A stretch of DNA of 64,000 bases from Nitratireductor pacificus pht-3B (GTDB taxonomy: Bacteria; Pseudomonadota; Alphaproteobacteria; Rhizobiales; Rhizobiaceae). The notes beneath the pieces were generated by a model. The model did no database searches. It was not told the origin of the DNA and was given only the letters and a program-made list of their open reading frames with translations. Numbering within the stretch: position 1 is the first letter of the stretch; each line of letters begins with the position of its first letter. Position numbers and translations under genes: made by a program. Shown here piece by piece: positions 44,178 to 53,340 of the stretch. The stretch covers positions 186,001 through 250,000 of the forward strand of contig NZ_AMRM01000001.1 in the NCBI RefSeq assembly GCF_000300335.1, given 5' to 3'.

Positions 44178-44452
44178 GCGGTTTCTCCGCCGGCTCGCGA
44201 CGGCCGGGCGAGGGCGGTGCTGTGGATCTCGTGGGTCAGCGTGTCGCGGACGACCAGCAAATGCGCCCTGCAGCCGCCGGCATGCTGCCAGAATTCACGG
44301 TGCGGCCCGGCCGGGTTCGGCCGCGCATAGACATAGTCGTGCCATGCCTGCGTGTCGGTCGAGGCGGGGTCCGGCCGCGTGCGGGTCGCATCGCCCTGAT
44401 AGGAGAACTCGGCGAGGTCGCGCGGGCCGCAATGGGGGCAGGAGATCAGCAT
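44174..44452 (-). CDS. soxD: Sarcosine oxidase subunit delta
   Basis: This 92-residue zinc-binding delta subunit has CPHCGPRDLAEF at the N-terminus and HAGGCRAHLLVVRDT, which supply the Cys/His zinc ligands, with EFSYQGDAT and REFWQHAGGCR as family hallmarks. The gene sits between soxB and soxA with a gap of ten bases and an overlap of four. Confidence 0.95.
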   Translation of the reverse strand: MLISCPHCGPRDLAEFSYQGDATRTRPDPASTDTQAWHDYVYARPNPAGPHREFWQHAGGCRAHLLVVRDTLTHEIHSTALARPSRAGGETA

Positions 44453-44462
44453 GGCGGCTCCC

Positions 44463-45722
44463 TCAGTGCAGCTTGGGCGTGGGGCCGTGCCCCGTTTCGT
44501 CGATGACCGCGCCGCGCTCGAAGCGCGACAGCGAATAGGGTGCGTTGATGGCGTGCGGTTCGTCCTTGGCGATGGTCCAGGCGAAGGCGTAGCCAGATGC
44601 CGGCGTCGCCTTGAAGCCGCCGTAGCACCAGCCGCAGTTCAGATACATGCCGGGAAGGGGACCCTTGGTGATGATCGGCGAGCCGTCCATCGACATGTCC
44701 ATCACCCCGCCCCAGGAGCGCAGAAGCCTCAGCCGGGCGACGGAAGGGAACATGGCGCAGATCTCGCTCATCACGTCCTCGACCGTGGGCAGGTTTCCGC
44801 GTTGCGCATAGGAATTGTAGTAGTCGAGGCTGCCGCCGAAGACGAGGCCGCCCTTGTCCGACTGGGACATGTAGAGATGGCCGCCGCCGAAGGTCACGAC
44901 GCAGTCGACGAATGGCTTAAGCGCTTCCGAAACGAAGGCCTGCAACACATGGCTTTCAATCGGAAATTTCTCGATGCCGGCGAGATTGAGCACGCGGCCG
45001 GTGCTGCCGGCGACCGCCACCCCGACCTTGCGGGCGCGGATGTCGCCGCGCGTCGTGCTGACGCCGGTGATGCGGTCGCCATCGCGCAGGAAGCCGGTCA
45101 CCTCGCAGTTCTCGATGATGTCGACGCCGCGCCGGTCGGCGCCGCGCGCATAGCCCCAGGCGACAGCATCGTGCCGCGCCGTGCCGGCACGCTTCTGCAG
45201 GAGCCCGCCGACCACCGGAAACCGCGCCGAGGCGGAAAGGTCAAGGCCCGGCACCTTGCGGGCGATCTGCTCGCGCGTCAGCCAGTCGGCATCGCCGCCG
45301 CCATGGCGCATGGCATTGCCGCGGCGGATATAGGCGTCTGCCTGGCCGGGGCTGTGGGCGAGGTTGAGGACGCCGCGCTGCGAGAACATGACGTTGTAGT
45401 TCAGCTCGTGGGAGAGGTTCTCCCAGAGCTTTACCGAGAAATCGTAGAAGCGGATCGATTCCGGCAGCAGGTAGTTCGAGCGGACGATGGTGGTGTTGCG
45501 GCCGATATTGCCGGAGCCGAGCCAGCCTTTCTCGAGCACCGCGACATTGGTGATGCCGTGTTCGGCCGCGAGATAGTAGGCGGTCGCCAGCCCGTGTCCG
45601 CCGCCGCCGACGATGATCACGTCATAGGCGGGCCTTGGATCGGGCTTGCGCCAGGCGGGTTTCCAGTCACGGTTTCCCGTGAGGGCGTTCTTCAGGAGCG
45701 ACAGAGCCGAATATTCCGCCAT
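44463..45722 (-). CDS. soxB: Sarcosine oxidase subunit beta
   Basis: This 419-residue DAO-fold flavoprotein subunit binds covalent FMN and FAD at the sarcosine oxidation site. It has DVIIVGGGGHGLATAYYLA, VLEKGWLGSGNIGRNTTIVRSNYL (the covalent-flavin region) and the C-terminal SPIITKGPLPGMYLNCGWCYGGFKATPASG. First gene of the sox operon. No glyA, purU or folD accompanies it here, so methylene-THF recycling genes are elsewhere. Confidence 0.96.
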   Translation of the reverse strand: MAEYSALSLLKNALTGNRDWKPAWRKPDPRPAYDVIIVGGGGHGLATAYYLAAEHGITNVAVLEKGWLGSGNIGRNTTIVRSNYLLPESIRFYDFSVKLWENLSHELNYNVMFSQRGVLNLAHSPGQADAYIRRGNAMRHGGGDADWLTREQIARKVPGLDLSASARFPVVGGLLQKRAGTARHDAVAWGYARGADRRGVDIIENCEVTGFLRDGDRITGVSTTRGDIRARKVGVAVAGSTGRVLNLAGIEKFPIESHVLQAFVSEALKPFVDCVVTFGGGHLYMSQSDKGGLVFGGSLDYYNSYAQRGNLPTVEDVMSEICAMFPSVARLRLLRSWGGVMDMSMDGSPIITKGPLPGMYLNCGWCYGGFKATPASGYAFAWTIAKDEPHAINAPYSLSRFERGAVIDETGHGPTPKLH

Positions 45723-45934
45723 GTTCCGCCAATCTCGTTGCCTTATGGACGCATGAACCTATAGGACAGGCGGCGCGGCGGAGGCAAATAAAGCGCCGTG
45801 GCTTTGCACAAGTCCGACCTGCGAGCGGTGGAGACAGGCCGTTGGCGCTTGCTGCCCGCGCAGGGCTCGGGCAATGTCACCCGCATGATTCAACCCTTCG
45901 GACGGCACCCGGTTTCGTGGCACATCTGATAGCA

Positions 45935-48400
45935 ATGCGCGCCCAGTTCCTTTCCTCGCGCTTCCGGTCCCGGCTCGCGCTCGCAGCCTTTCTGCTCGTT
46001 GCCTGGGCCGTCCCGGCGCTTGGCCAGGGAACGGAAAGCCTGCTGGACAGCCAGCGCAGGCAGATTGCCAATGTCGAGCGCATGGTCGATACGCTCGACA
46101 AGCAGGTCGACGACCAGTCCACCGACGATGCGAAGCTCGTGGAGGTCCGGGTCGAACTGGAGCGCCTTGCGCGGGCGATCTTCGACGCCAGCCTGGCGTT
46201 CCGTCCGCGCCTGTCGGAGATCAACACGCGGCTCGAACAGCTCGGGGCGGCGCGTGGTGAGGGCGAGCCGGCGGAACCCGACGAGGTGAGCCGCGAACGG
46301 ACTCGCCTGCTGGACGAAAAGGCCAGTTTCAACGTGCTGATCGGCGAGGCGGAACGCCTCTCCGTCCGCATCAGCGGCGTGATCGACGAAATCGCCCAGC
46401 TGCGGCGCGACCTGTTCACCCGGACGCTGTCGCGCCGCTACGACATCTCGGCCGCGCTCAACACCAATGTCGCCGGCGAGTTTGCCGCGGAAATGACGCG
46501 GATCTACCGCGTGGTGTCCTCGTGGGTCAGCTTCACCGTGCAATACCGGCTGAAGCCGTTGCTCCTGGCGACGTTCCTGGCGCTCGTCGCCGCGCTCTGC
46601 CTGCTGGTCGGCGGCCGCCGCCTGTTCGGCGATTTCATGAAACCCGATCCGACACAGGAAGCGCCGACCTATCTCGGGCGCTTGTCCGTGGCGCTGTTCT
46701 CGACGCTCATACCGTCGGCGTCCTTCGCCATGCTGCTGGCTTCGGCCTATTACTTCCTGGACTATTTCAGGCTCCTGCGCACCGACATCGCACCGCTGCT
46801 TTTCGCCTTGTTTTCGGTCGTCGTGCTGGTCTTCTTCGTCTACCGGCTGGCCTACTCCATCCTGGCGCCGCGCATGGCGAACTGGCGCCTGCTGCCGGTC
46901 CATTCGCAGGCGGCGCGGCGGCTGGTGGCACTCGCCGGGCTGACGGCGGCCCTGACCGGCTTCGACTACTTCATGAACAGCGTCTACGAGCTGTTCGGCT
47001 CGCCCTTGTCGCTGACGGTGGCAACCAGCCTGCTGGGCACGATGGGCGTCGGCCTGCTGATCCTGCTGATCGGCAATGTGAAGCCGTTCAGCGACGAGGA
47101 AGGGCAGGCGAAGCCCTGGCCGACGAAGTTCCGCTATCTCCTGTTCGCCATCGGGTTCGCGATCATCGTCTCGGCGATTCTGGGCTATATCGGATTTGCG
47201 CGGTTCCTTTCGCAGCAGGTCGTCGTGACCGGCGCGATCCTCGCCACCATGTATATCGGCGTCCTGACGGCGGGCGCCGTCGCCAGCGAGGGGGCGTTCG
47301 CCAAGTCGTGGCTCGCCCGGCGCCTGGAGCGCTATTCGCCCTTCGACGAGACGACGCTCGACCAGCTCGGCCTGGTCACCGGCATGGTCATCAACGTCAT
47401 GGTGGTGCTGATCGGCCTGCCGCTGATCCTGCTGCAATGGGGTTTCCGCTGGGCAGACCTGACGGCATGGGGATACCGCATCGCCGGGCAGATCCAGATC
47501 GGTTCCCTGTCCTTCTCGATCATCGGCATCCTGACCGGCATCCTGGTTTTCGTCCTCGGCTATTTCTTCACGCGCTGGTTCCAGGCCTGGCTCGACGGTT
47601 CCGTGATGTCGCGCAGCCGGATGGATTCGGGCGTGCGCAACTCGATCCGCACCGGCGTCGGCTATGTCGGGCTGGTGATCGCGGCGCTGATCGGCGTCTC
47701 CGCCGCCGGGATCAACCTGTCGAACCTGGCGCTGGTGGCCGGCGCCCTGTCCCTCGGCATCGGCTTCGGCCTGCAGAACATCGTCTCTAACTTCGTCTCG
47801 GGCCTGATCCTTCTGGCCGAGCGCCCGTTCAAGGCCGGGGACTGGATCGTCGCCGGCGGCGTCTCGGGCACGGTGCGCAAGATCTCCGTGCGGGCGACGG
47901 AGATCGAGACGTTCCAGCGGCAGACGGTGATCCTGCCCAACTCCGAACTGATCAACGCGGCGGTCGGCAACTGGACCCACAAGAACAAGCTCGGGCGGAT
48001 GGAGCTGCCGGTCGGCGTCGCCTACGGTTCCGACGTGCGGCGGGTGCACCAGATCCTGATGGAGATCGCCACCGGACACCCTCTGGTCCTGAAGAACCCG
48101 GAACCCTTCGTGCTGTTCGCCGGCTTCGGTGAGTCCTCGCTCGATTTCGAGATAAGGGTCTACCTTTCCGACATCCTGACCCAGCTCAGCGTCCAGAACG
48201 ACATCCGCTTCGCCATCGTCGATGCCTTCGCCGCCGAGGGGATCGAGATACCGTTTCCACAGCGGGATCTCCATGTGCGCACGGTGGTCAACCAGCCCGT
48301 TCAGGTTCCGCAGGAGGCTACCTCCTCGGAGAGCGAAGCCGCCGACGATCCGGCCGCCGCGACAAAGCGCAGGCGGCGGCGCAAGCTCGATCCGGAATAG
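45935..48400 (+). CDS. DUF3772 domain-containing MscS-family mechanosensitive channel
   Basis: This inner-membrane protein of about 821 residues has a signal-peptide-like N-terminus (SRLALAAFLLVAWAVPALGQG), then a periplasmic coiled region with DUF3772 (RQIANVERMVDTLDKQVDDQ to about residue 190). Multiple membrane helices (about 205-560) follow, then the conserved MscS pore/beta domain NLALVAGALSLGIGFGLQNIVSNFVSGLILLAERPFKAGDW. ATEIETFQRQTVILPNSELINAAVGNWTH lies in the vestibule. A basic Arg/Lys-rich tail ends the protein. It relieves osmotic downshock. ATG 45935 is chosen at the signal sequence, although its ribosome-binding site is poor; the upstream TTG 45842 is less likely. Confidence 0.9.
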   Translation: MRAQFLSSRFRSRLALAAFLLVAWAVPALGQGTESLLDSQRRQIANVERMVDTLDKQVDDQSTDDAKLVEVRVELERLARAIFDASLAFRPRLSEINTRLEQLGAARGEGEPAEPDEVSRERTRLLDEKASFNVLIGEAERLSVRISGVIDEIAQLRRDLFTRTLSRRYDISAALNTNVAGEFAAEMTRIYRVVSSWVSFTVQYRLKPLLLATFLALVAALCLLVGGRRLFGDFMKPDPTQEAPTYLGRLSVALFSTLIPSASFAMLLASAYYFLDYFRLLRTDIAPLLFALFSVVVLVFFVYRLAYSILAPRMANWRLLPVHSQAARRLVALAGLTAALTGFDYFMNSVYELFGSPLSLTVATSLLGTMGVGLLILLIGNVKPFSDEEGQAKPWPTKFRYLLFAIGFAIIVSAILGYIGFARFLSQQVVVTGAILATMYIGVLTAGAVASEGAFAKSWLARRLERYSPFDETTLDQLGLVTGMVINVMVVLIGLPLILLQWGFRWADLTAWGYRIAGQIQIGSLSFSIIGILTGILVFVLGYFFTRWFQAWLDGSVMSRSRMDSGVRNSIRTGVGYVGLVIAALIGVSAAGINLSNLALVAGALSLGIGFGLQNIVSNFVSGLILLAERPFKAGDWIVAGGVSGTVRKISVRATEIETFQRQTVILPNSELINAAVGNWTHKNKLGRMELPVGVAYGSDVRRVHQILMEIATGHPLVLKNPEPFVLFAGFGESSLDFEIRVYLSDILTQLSVQNDIRFAIVDAFAAEGIEIPFPQRDLHVRTVVNQPVQVPQEATSSESEAADDPAAATKRRRRRKLDPE

Positions 48401-48499
48401 TGTGAACCGGCCGTTCAGTTGCCGTTCACATTGAAATCTCTATAAGCTTGGTGGAAAAAGGAGCTTCGGCTCCGTTTGACAGGGGCGGTGGCGACACCG

Positions 48500-48772
48500 A
48501 TGAAACCGATGAAGAACATTCTTACCACGGCTGCGGCCCTTCTGCTCTCGGGCGGTATGGCGATGGCGGCGAGCGCCGTCAACCGCGACAGCGAACCCCG
48601 GACCCTCGTGGTTACCGAGGGCGGCAGCCAGTCCGAGCTCGTCATCGGCTCCGGCGAGACCGTCGAGTTCTGCAGCACGGGCTGCTTCGTGACGATGCCG
48701 AACGGCGACCGTGAAGTGCTCACCGGATCGGAGACGATCGAGATTTCCGGCGGTCGCGGGCGCGTACAGTAA
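48500..48772 (+). CDS. Small secreted protein of unknown function
   Basis: This 90-residue protein has a signal peptide (MKNILTTAAALLLSGGMAMAASA) and a mature part of about 65 residues. It contains EPRTLVVTEGGSQSELVIGSGETVEFCSTGCFVTMPNGDREVL; two cysteines (CSTGC) could form a disulfide. I do not recognise a named family; similar small periplasmic proteins occur in Mesorhizobium-like genomes. ATG 48500 or 48509 are both possible. A terminator follows at 48819. Confidence 0.7.
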   Translation: MKPMKNILTTAAALLLSGGMAMAASAVNRDSEPRTLVVTEGGSQSELVIGSGETVEFCSTGCFVTMPNGDREVLTGSETIEISGGRGRVQ

Positions 48773-48818
48773 AGCCGGCACCCATCTGGGCTGCTTTCCA
48801 CTCGAATGTTTGATCTTG

Positions 48819-48848
48819 AAGGCCGTGCAACCGCGCGGCCTTTTCTTT
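48819..48848 (+). terminator. Intrinsic terminator
   Basis: Stem AAGGCCG / CGGCCTT with a ten-base loop, followed by TTCTTTG (in total CCTTTTCTTT). It lies about 46 bases after the small secreted protein gene and upstream of the HAD-UbiA gene. Confidence 0.75.
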
Positions 48849-48991
48849 GCGTTGTTATGCAAACGTTAAGCTTGATCTGGGAATTCGTCTTTATATCCTG
48901 TTGCAGGACGTTTCAGTTCAGATTTCGGAAGCTCATTTCGCGTAGGCCGTTTCCCAATGCGGGTTTAAAGGCGGGTTTCAAGGGGGCTTTC

Positions 48992-50425
48992 ATGGACGCG
49001 CGATCAGAACGCAATGCAGTGCCACTTGCCGTCGATCTCGACGGCACGCTGATTGCGACCGATCTTCTGTGGGAGAGCTTGTTCCTCCTGCTGCGTCGCA
49101 AGCCTTATTGCCTGTTTCTTCTGCCTTTCTGGCTGCTCGGCGGGAAGGCACGCCTGAAATGCGCCATCGCGGAGCGCGTGGAGCTCGATCCCGCGAGCCT
49201 GCCGTACCGGCAGGATCTCCTTGCGCGCCTTCGCGAGGACAAGGCGGATGGCCGGCACGTCGTGCTGGCGACCGCCGCGCCGAAGAAATTTGCCGAGGCG
49301 GTGGCGGCGCATCTGGGGGTGTTCGATTCCGTCATCTCGACGGAGCCGGGGCGCAACATGGCTTCGCATGTCAAGCGTGAGGCGCTGATCGCGGCATTCG
49401 GCGACGGCGGCTTCGACTATGCGGGCAACAGCCGGGCGGACGTGGCGGTGTTCGACGCGGCGCGCCAGGCGATCGTCGTTGCGCCGGACAGGGCTGCGGC
49501 GCGCTGGCATGAGGCGAATGGCGGCGAATTGTTCAGCGCCGAGAAGCCGACGCTGAAGACGCATTTCAAGATGCTGCGCGCGCATCAGTGGCTGAAGAAC
49601 ACGCTCATCTTCGTTCCGCTGATCCTCGATCACGACTATTTTGACCCCTACATGATGGGCCTCGGCCTGCTGGCGTTCATCGCGTTCAGCTTCTCCGCGT
49701 CGGCGATCTACATTCTCAACGATTTCTTCGACCTGGCGCTTGACCGCCGGCATCCGACGAAATCGAAGCGTCCCTTCGCCAGCGGCGTCCTGTCGATCCC
49801 CTTCGGCTTTGCCGCGATGATTGGCCTCCTGGCCGTGAGCGGCTTCGTCGCGACCTTCCTGCCGCCGCTCTTCGGCCTCGTCCTGTTCGGCTACCTGCTG
49901 GCCACGACCGCCTATTCGCTGTCGATCAAGCGCATGCTCCTGGTCGACGTGCTGACCCTTGCGGGGCTCTACACGATGCGCATCCTCGCCGGCAGCGCGG
50001 CGACGGGGATCGGCGTGTCCTTCTGGTTGCTCGCCTTCTCGGTGTTCTTCTTCCTGTCGCTGGCGCTGGTGAAGCGCTACGTGGAACTGCGCTCGACCGA
50101 GCTCCCGACAGGCGAGAGGATTGCCGGGCGCGGCTACAGGAGCGAAGACCAGGAGGTCATCGCCCAGGCCGGAATGGCATCGGCCTTCTCCGCGGCGATG
50201 GTTCTGGCGCTCTACATCCAGAGCAGCGCGGTGCGTGAACTCTACAGCCAGCCATGGCTGATCTGGCCGCTCTGCCCGATCGTGCTCTACATCACGATCC
50301 GCATCTGGGTTCTGGCGCGCCGCAACGAGATGCATGACGATCCGATCGTCTTCATCATCAGCGACTGGCGCAGCCAGCTCGTCGGCGGTTTCGGCGCGTT
50401 CCTGCTGTTCTATGCGGGGTTGTAG
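48992..50425 (+). CDS. HAD hydrolase-UbiA prenyltransferase fusion (polyprenyl-phosphate sugar synthesis)
   Basis: This 477-residue protein has two parts. Residues about 10-190 are a HAD-type phosphatase with nucleophile motif DLDGT (Asp15, Asp17) and VVLATAAPKKFAEAVAAHLGVFD. Residues about 195-477 are a UbiA-family membrane prenyltransferase with LRAHQWLKNTLIFVPLI, the Asp-rich NDFFDLALDRRHPTKSKRPFASG (from Asn243) and LVDVLTLAGLYTMRILAGSAATG. This text matches decaprenyl-phosphate phosphoribosyltransferases (mycobacterial Rv3806c, Azorhizobium NoeC) more than ubiquinone UbiA. The attached phosphatase could remove the 5-phosphate of polyprenyl-phospho-ribose-5-phosphate (inference). ATG 48992 follows AAGGGGG. 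Three bases separate it from the DprE1-like gene. Confidence 0.88.
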   Translation: MDARSERNAVPLAVDLDGTLIATDLLWESLFLLLRRKPYCLFLLPFWLLGGKARLKCAIAERVELDPASLPYRQDLLARLREDKADGRHVVLATAAPKKFAEAVAAHLGVFDSVISTEPGRNMASHVKREALIAAFGDGGFDYAGNSRADVAVFDAARQAIVVAPDRAAARWHEANGGELFSAEKPTLKTHFKMLRAHQWLKNTLIFVPLILDHDYFDPYMMGLGLLAFIAFSFSASAIYILNDFFDLALDRRHPTKSKRPFASGVLSIPFGFAAMIGLLAVSGFVATFLPPLFGLVLFGYLLATTAYSLSIKRMLLVDVLTLAGLYTMRILAGSAATGIGVSFWLLAFSVFFFLSLALVKRYVELRSTELPTGERIAGRGYRSEDQEVIAQAGMASAFSAAMVLALYIQSSAVRELYSQPWLIWPLCPIVLYITIRIWVLARRNEMHDDPIVFIISDWRSQLVGGFGAFLLFYAGL

Positions 50426-50427
50426 GA

Positions 50428-51777
50428 ATGGGCGCCTATTCCGCATTCGGCCTCGTTCGCCGCAACAGGGCGCAGGTGATGCCGGCGGCTGACGCCATCG
50501 AGCGGCTGCGTTCGGGGGCCGGCCTGCAGGGTTCGGTCCTGCCCTACGGCAATGGCCGATCCTATGGCGACACCTGCCTCAACGACGCCGGCGCGCTGAT
50601 CGACATGCGGCCGATGAAGCGCATCACCGCCTTCGATGCGGAGAAGGGGCTTCTGACGGCGGAGGCGGGGCTGATGCTCTGCGACGTGATCGCCCATGTG
50701 GCGCCGCATGGCTGGTTTCCGGCGGTGGTGCCGGGCACGCAGTTCGTGACGCTTGGCGGCGCCATCGCCAACGATGTGCACGGCAAGAACCATCATCGAC
50801 GCGGCACGTTCGGGTGCCATCTCGCGGAGCTGACGCTGCTGCGCTCGGACGGGCGGACGCTTCGCTGCAGTCCCGACGAGAACGCTGACCTGTTTCGCGC
50901 GACGATCGGCGGCATGGGGCTGACCGGCCTGATCCTCACCGCGACGATCCGGCTGATGAAGGTCGACGCGGCGGATGTGGACGAGCGGGTGCTCGGCTTC
51001 CGGGGGCTCGACGCCTATTTCGACCTCGCCGAACAGGCGGATGCCGAAAACGAGTATGCCGTCGCCTGGATCGACCAGCTTGCCAGCGGCGAAAGGGCAG
51101 GGCGCGGTTTCCTCCTGACGGCAAACCACGCCGCGGAGGCCGTTCCCTTCAAGCCGGCCGCGCCGCGGCGTCTGTCCGTTCCTTTCCGTCCGCCGGTCAA
51201 TCTCCTGAATCGCTGGTCGCTCGGCCTCTTCAACCGAATGTTCGCCTGGAGCAAGGCGCGGGCCGAGGGCGTGCGGCGTTCCGCGTACGAGAGCTATTTC
51301 TTTCCGCTCGACGCCGTGCGCCACTGGAACCGACTCTACGGTCCGCGCGGTCTCCTGCAGCATCAGAGCGTGGTGCCCTTCGAGGCCGCGCGCGAAGCCA
51401 TTCCGGCGATGATGGCGGCTGCGCGCAAAGCGGGGCAGGCTTCGTTCCTGACCGTGCTGAAGCGGTTCGGCGACGTGCCGTCGCCCGGCCTGATGTCGTT
51501 CCCGCGGCCGGGCTATACGCTGACGCTCGATTTCTCCAACGCGGGTGCTGCAACGCATGCGCTGTTCGAGCGGCTCGACCGCATGACGGTCGATGCCGGC
51601 GGTGCGGTCAATCCCTACAAGGACGCGCGCATGGGCGCCGCCCTGTTCGACGCTTCCTTCGCGCGCTGGCGTGAAGTGGAGGCGCTGCGCGATCCGGCGT
51701 TCGTTTCGGACTTCTGGCGCCGAACGGCTCTGCAACTCGGCTCGAGCAGGCGGGAGGACCGGCATGCCGCCGAATAA
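50428..51777 (+). CDS. FAD-binding oxidoreductase, DprE1-like
   Basis: This 449-residue vanillyl-alcohol-oxidase-fold flavoprotein has LPYGNGRSYGDTCLN and the FAD-binding VPGTQFVTLGGAIANDVHGKNHHRRGTFG (His118, Lys120), the segment seen in mycobacterial DprE1. ATIGGMGLTGLILTATIRL follows. DprE1 oxidises the 2'-hydroxyl of decaprenyl-phospho-ribose; with a reductase it gives decaprenyl-phospho-arabinose. The UbiA gene immediately before it supports that role. No classical DprE2 (short-chain SDR) is adjacent; the extended SDR at 52323 is the only reductase-like neighbour. In Azorhizobium the NoeO homologue serves arabinosylation. Confidence 0.87.
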   Translation: MGAYSAFGLVRRNRAQVMPAADAIERLRSGAGLQGSVLPYGNGRSYGDTCLNDAGALIDMRPMKRITAFDAEKGLLTAEAGLMLCDVIAHVAPHGWFPAVVPGTQFVTLGGAIANDVHGKNHHRRGTFGCHLAELTLLRSDGRTLRCSPDENADLFRATIGGMGLTGLILTATIRLMKVDAADVDERVLGFRGLDAYFDLAEQADAENEYAVAWIDQLASGERAGRGFLLTANHAAEAVPFKPAAPRRLSVPFRPPVNLLNRWSLGLFNRMFAWSKARAEGVRRSAYESYFFPLDAVRHWNRLYGPRGLLQHQSVVPFEAAREAIPAMMAAARKAGQASFLTVLKRFGDVPSPGLMSFPRPGYTLTLDFSNAGAATHALFERLDRMTVDAGGAVNPYKDARMGAALFDASFARWREVEALRDPAFVSDFWRRTALQLGSSRREDRHAAE

Positions 51778-51885
51778 GCGCATCAGGATCGTCGCGCAGC
51801 GAAGACTTCACGCGATGAGTGCAATTTTTCCATTCCGCTTCACGGTTTGTTTGCGTGAACGGGTTAAGACAGGCACGGGCGGGAC

Positions 51886-52326
51886 ATGATGAAATACATA
51901 CCTTTCATACTCTTCACGGTGATGACGAACGCGGCGGCGCAGCTGATGCTGAAGCACGGCATGATGACGCTCGGGCCGCTGTCCTTCGTCGGCGTCAACC
52001 CGGTCCTGAAGATCCTCCAGATCGTCTTCAGCCCATGGATCTTCGCCGGTCTCAGCGTGTTCGTCATCTCCATGGCGTCGCATCTCTACGTGCTTTCGAA
52101 AGTCGACCTGTCCTTCGCCTATCCGTTTCTGAGCCTCGCCTATGTGGCGGTCGCGGTGTTCGCCTACTTCCTCTTCCACGAGGACCTGAACGCCTACCGC
52201 ATCGGGGGGATCGCGCTGATCTGCGTCGGCACGGTGCTGATCGCCCAGAGCGGACGCGAGGCGCCTGAGGATCAGGCCGCACTTTCCAAAGACAAACACC
52301 AGTCCGAAAGGTCGATCATCCAATGA
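51886..52326 (+). CDS. EamA/SMR-type small transporter (ArnE-like)
   Basis: This 146-residue protein has four predicted membrane helices: YIPFILFTVMTNAAAQLMLK, PWIFAGLSVFVISMASHLYV, FAYPFLSLAYVAVAVFAYF and RIGGIALICVGTVLIAQ. The sequences AYPFLSLAYVAV and the length are close to ArnE/ArnF-type lipid-linked aminosugar flippase subunits. In this locus it is a reasonable candidate for flipping a polyprenyl-phosphate sugar (inference). ATG 51886 (or 51889) is used. The stop overlaps the next start by four bases. Confidence 0.8.
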   Translation: MMKYIPFILFTVMTNAAAQLMLKHGMMTLGPLSFVGVNPVLKILQIVFSPWIFAGLSVFVISMASHLYVLSKVDLSFAYPFLSLAYVAVAVFAYFLFHEDLNAYRIGGIALICVGTVLIAQSGREAPEDQAALSKDKHQSERSIIQ

Positions 52327-53330
52327 GACACGTAATTTTCGGTGGCGACGGCTTTGTCGGCCGGCATCTGGCGCCCAAGCTGATCGCTGACGGCGAAGAG
52401 GTCATCGTCGCCGACATCGTCAAGAGCGACCTGCAGCACTACCGCAAGGCGACCTTCGTTCACTGCGACGTGACCGATCCGGCAGCGATCCAGGCGCTCG
52501 GCGTCAAGGCTGACGACATGGTCTACAACCTGTCGGCCAAGATGCTGTCGCCGATCCAGGTGCGCGCCAAGCGGCACGACTTCTTCTACCCCGTGAACTA
52601 TCACGGCACGGTCAACATCATCGAGGGGATGGACAAGGCGGGCGCTTCGAGGCTCGTCCACTTCACCACCGACATGATCTACGGCCACACCGTCACCTAT
52701 CCGATGACGGAGGATCATCCAGTCTCGCCGCTCGGCGAATACGGCCAGTCGAAGCTCGACACGGAGGTGCTGGCCGCCGAATGGCGCAAGCGCGGCATGA
52801 ACATCTCGCTGTTCCGCCCGCGGCTGATCATCGGGCCGGGACGCCTCGGCATTCTGGAAAAGCTCTTCAAGCTGGTGGACATGAACCTGCCGGTGCCGAT
52901 GATCGGATCGGGCAGGAACCCTTACCAGTTCATCTCGGTGTTCGATTGTGCCGAGGCCGCGCGGCTCGCCTGGAAGGCCGGCGTGCCGAACGAGGCCTAC
53001 AATCTCGGTTCGCTCAACCCGCCGCCGGTGCGCAAGCTGCTCGGCGATCTCGTCAGGCATGCCGGCTCGAAATCCTTCCTCATGCCGACGCCCGGCTGGG
53101 CGGTGAAGCGCACGCTCGACCTGCTCGACTGGATGAACATGCCGATCATGGATCCGGAACAGTATCTGATCGCCGACGAGATGTGCGTGCTCGACGTTTC
53201 GAAGGGCGAGCGCGATCTCGGCTGGGTGCCGCAATACAATGACGGCGACATGCTGATCGCCGCCTATGACGAATACCGCGCCAAGAAAGCCGGTCAGACC
53301 GTTGGCGCAAGCCAGGTTCCGGCCGAATAG
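52323..53330 (+). CDS. NAD(P)-dependent epimerase/dehydratase (extended SDR)
   Basis: This 335-residue Rossmann-fold sugar-nucleotide-type epimerase or reductase has the dinucleotide motif GGDGFVGRH (7-15), the catalytic Tyr140-x3-Lys144 in YGQSK, and the conserved RPRLIIGPG and NPYQFISVFDCAEA blocks. The C-terminal half has the substrate-binding fold of the 3-beta-hydroxysteroid/GalE-like group. It may act on a sugar or polyprenyl-sugar intermediate of this locus. Translationally coupled to the transporter gene and followed ten bases later by an aminotransferase. Confidence 0.87.
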   Translation: MRHVIFGGDGFVGRHLAPKLIADGEEVIVADIVKSDLQHYRKATFVHCDVTDPAAIQALGVKADDMVYNLSAKMLSPIQVRAKRHDFFYPVNYHGTVNIIEGMDKAGASRLVHFTTDMIYGHTVTYPMTEDHPVSPLGEYGQSKLDTEVLAAEWRKRGMNISLFRPRLIIGPGRLGILEKLFKLVDMNLPVPMIGSGRNPYQFISVFDCAEAARLAWKAGVPNEAYNLGSLNPPPVRKLLGDLVRHAGSKSFLMPTPGWAVKRTLDLLDWMNMPIMDPEQYLIADEMCVLDVSKGERDLGWVPQYNDGDMLIAAYDEYRAKKAGQTVGASQVPAE

Positions 53331-53340
53331 GGAGGTCGAC

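Noticed and set aside
41190-44330. 1046-codon open frame on the plus strand opposite soxA
   Set aside because: Shadow of soxA; no recognisable domain, and the minus-strand frame encodes an unmistakable sarcosine oxidase alpha subunit.
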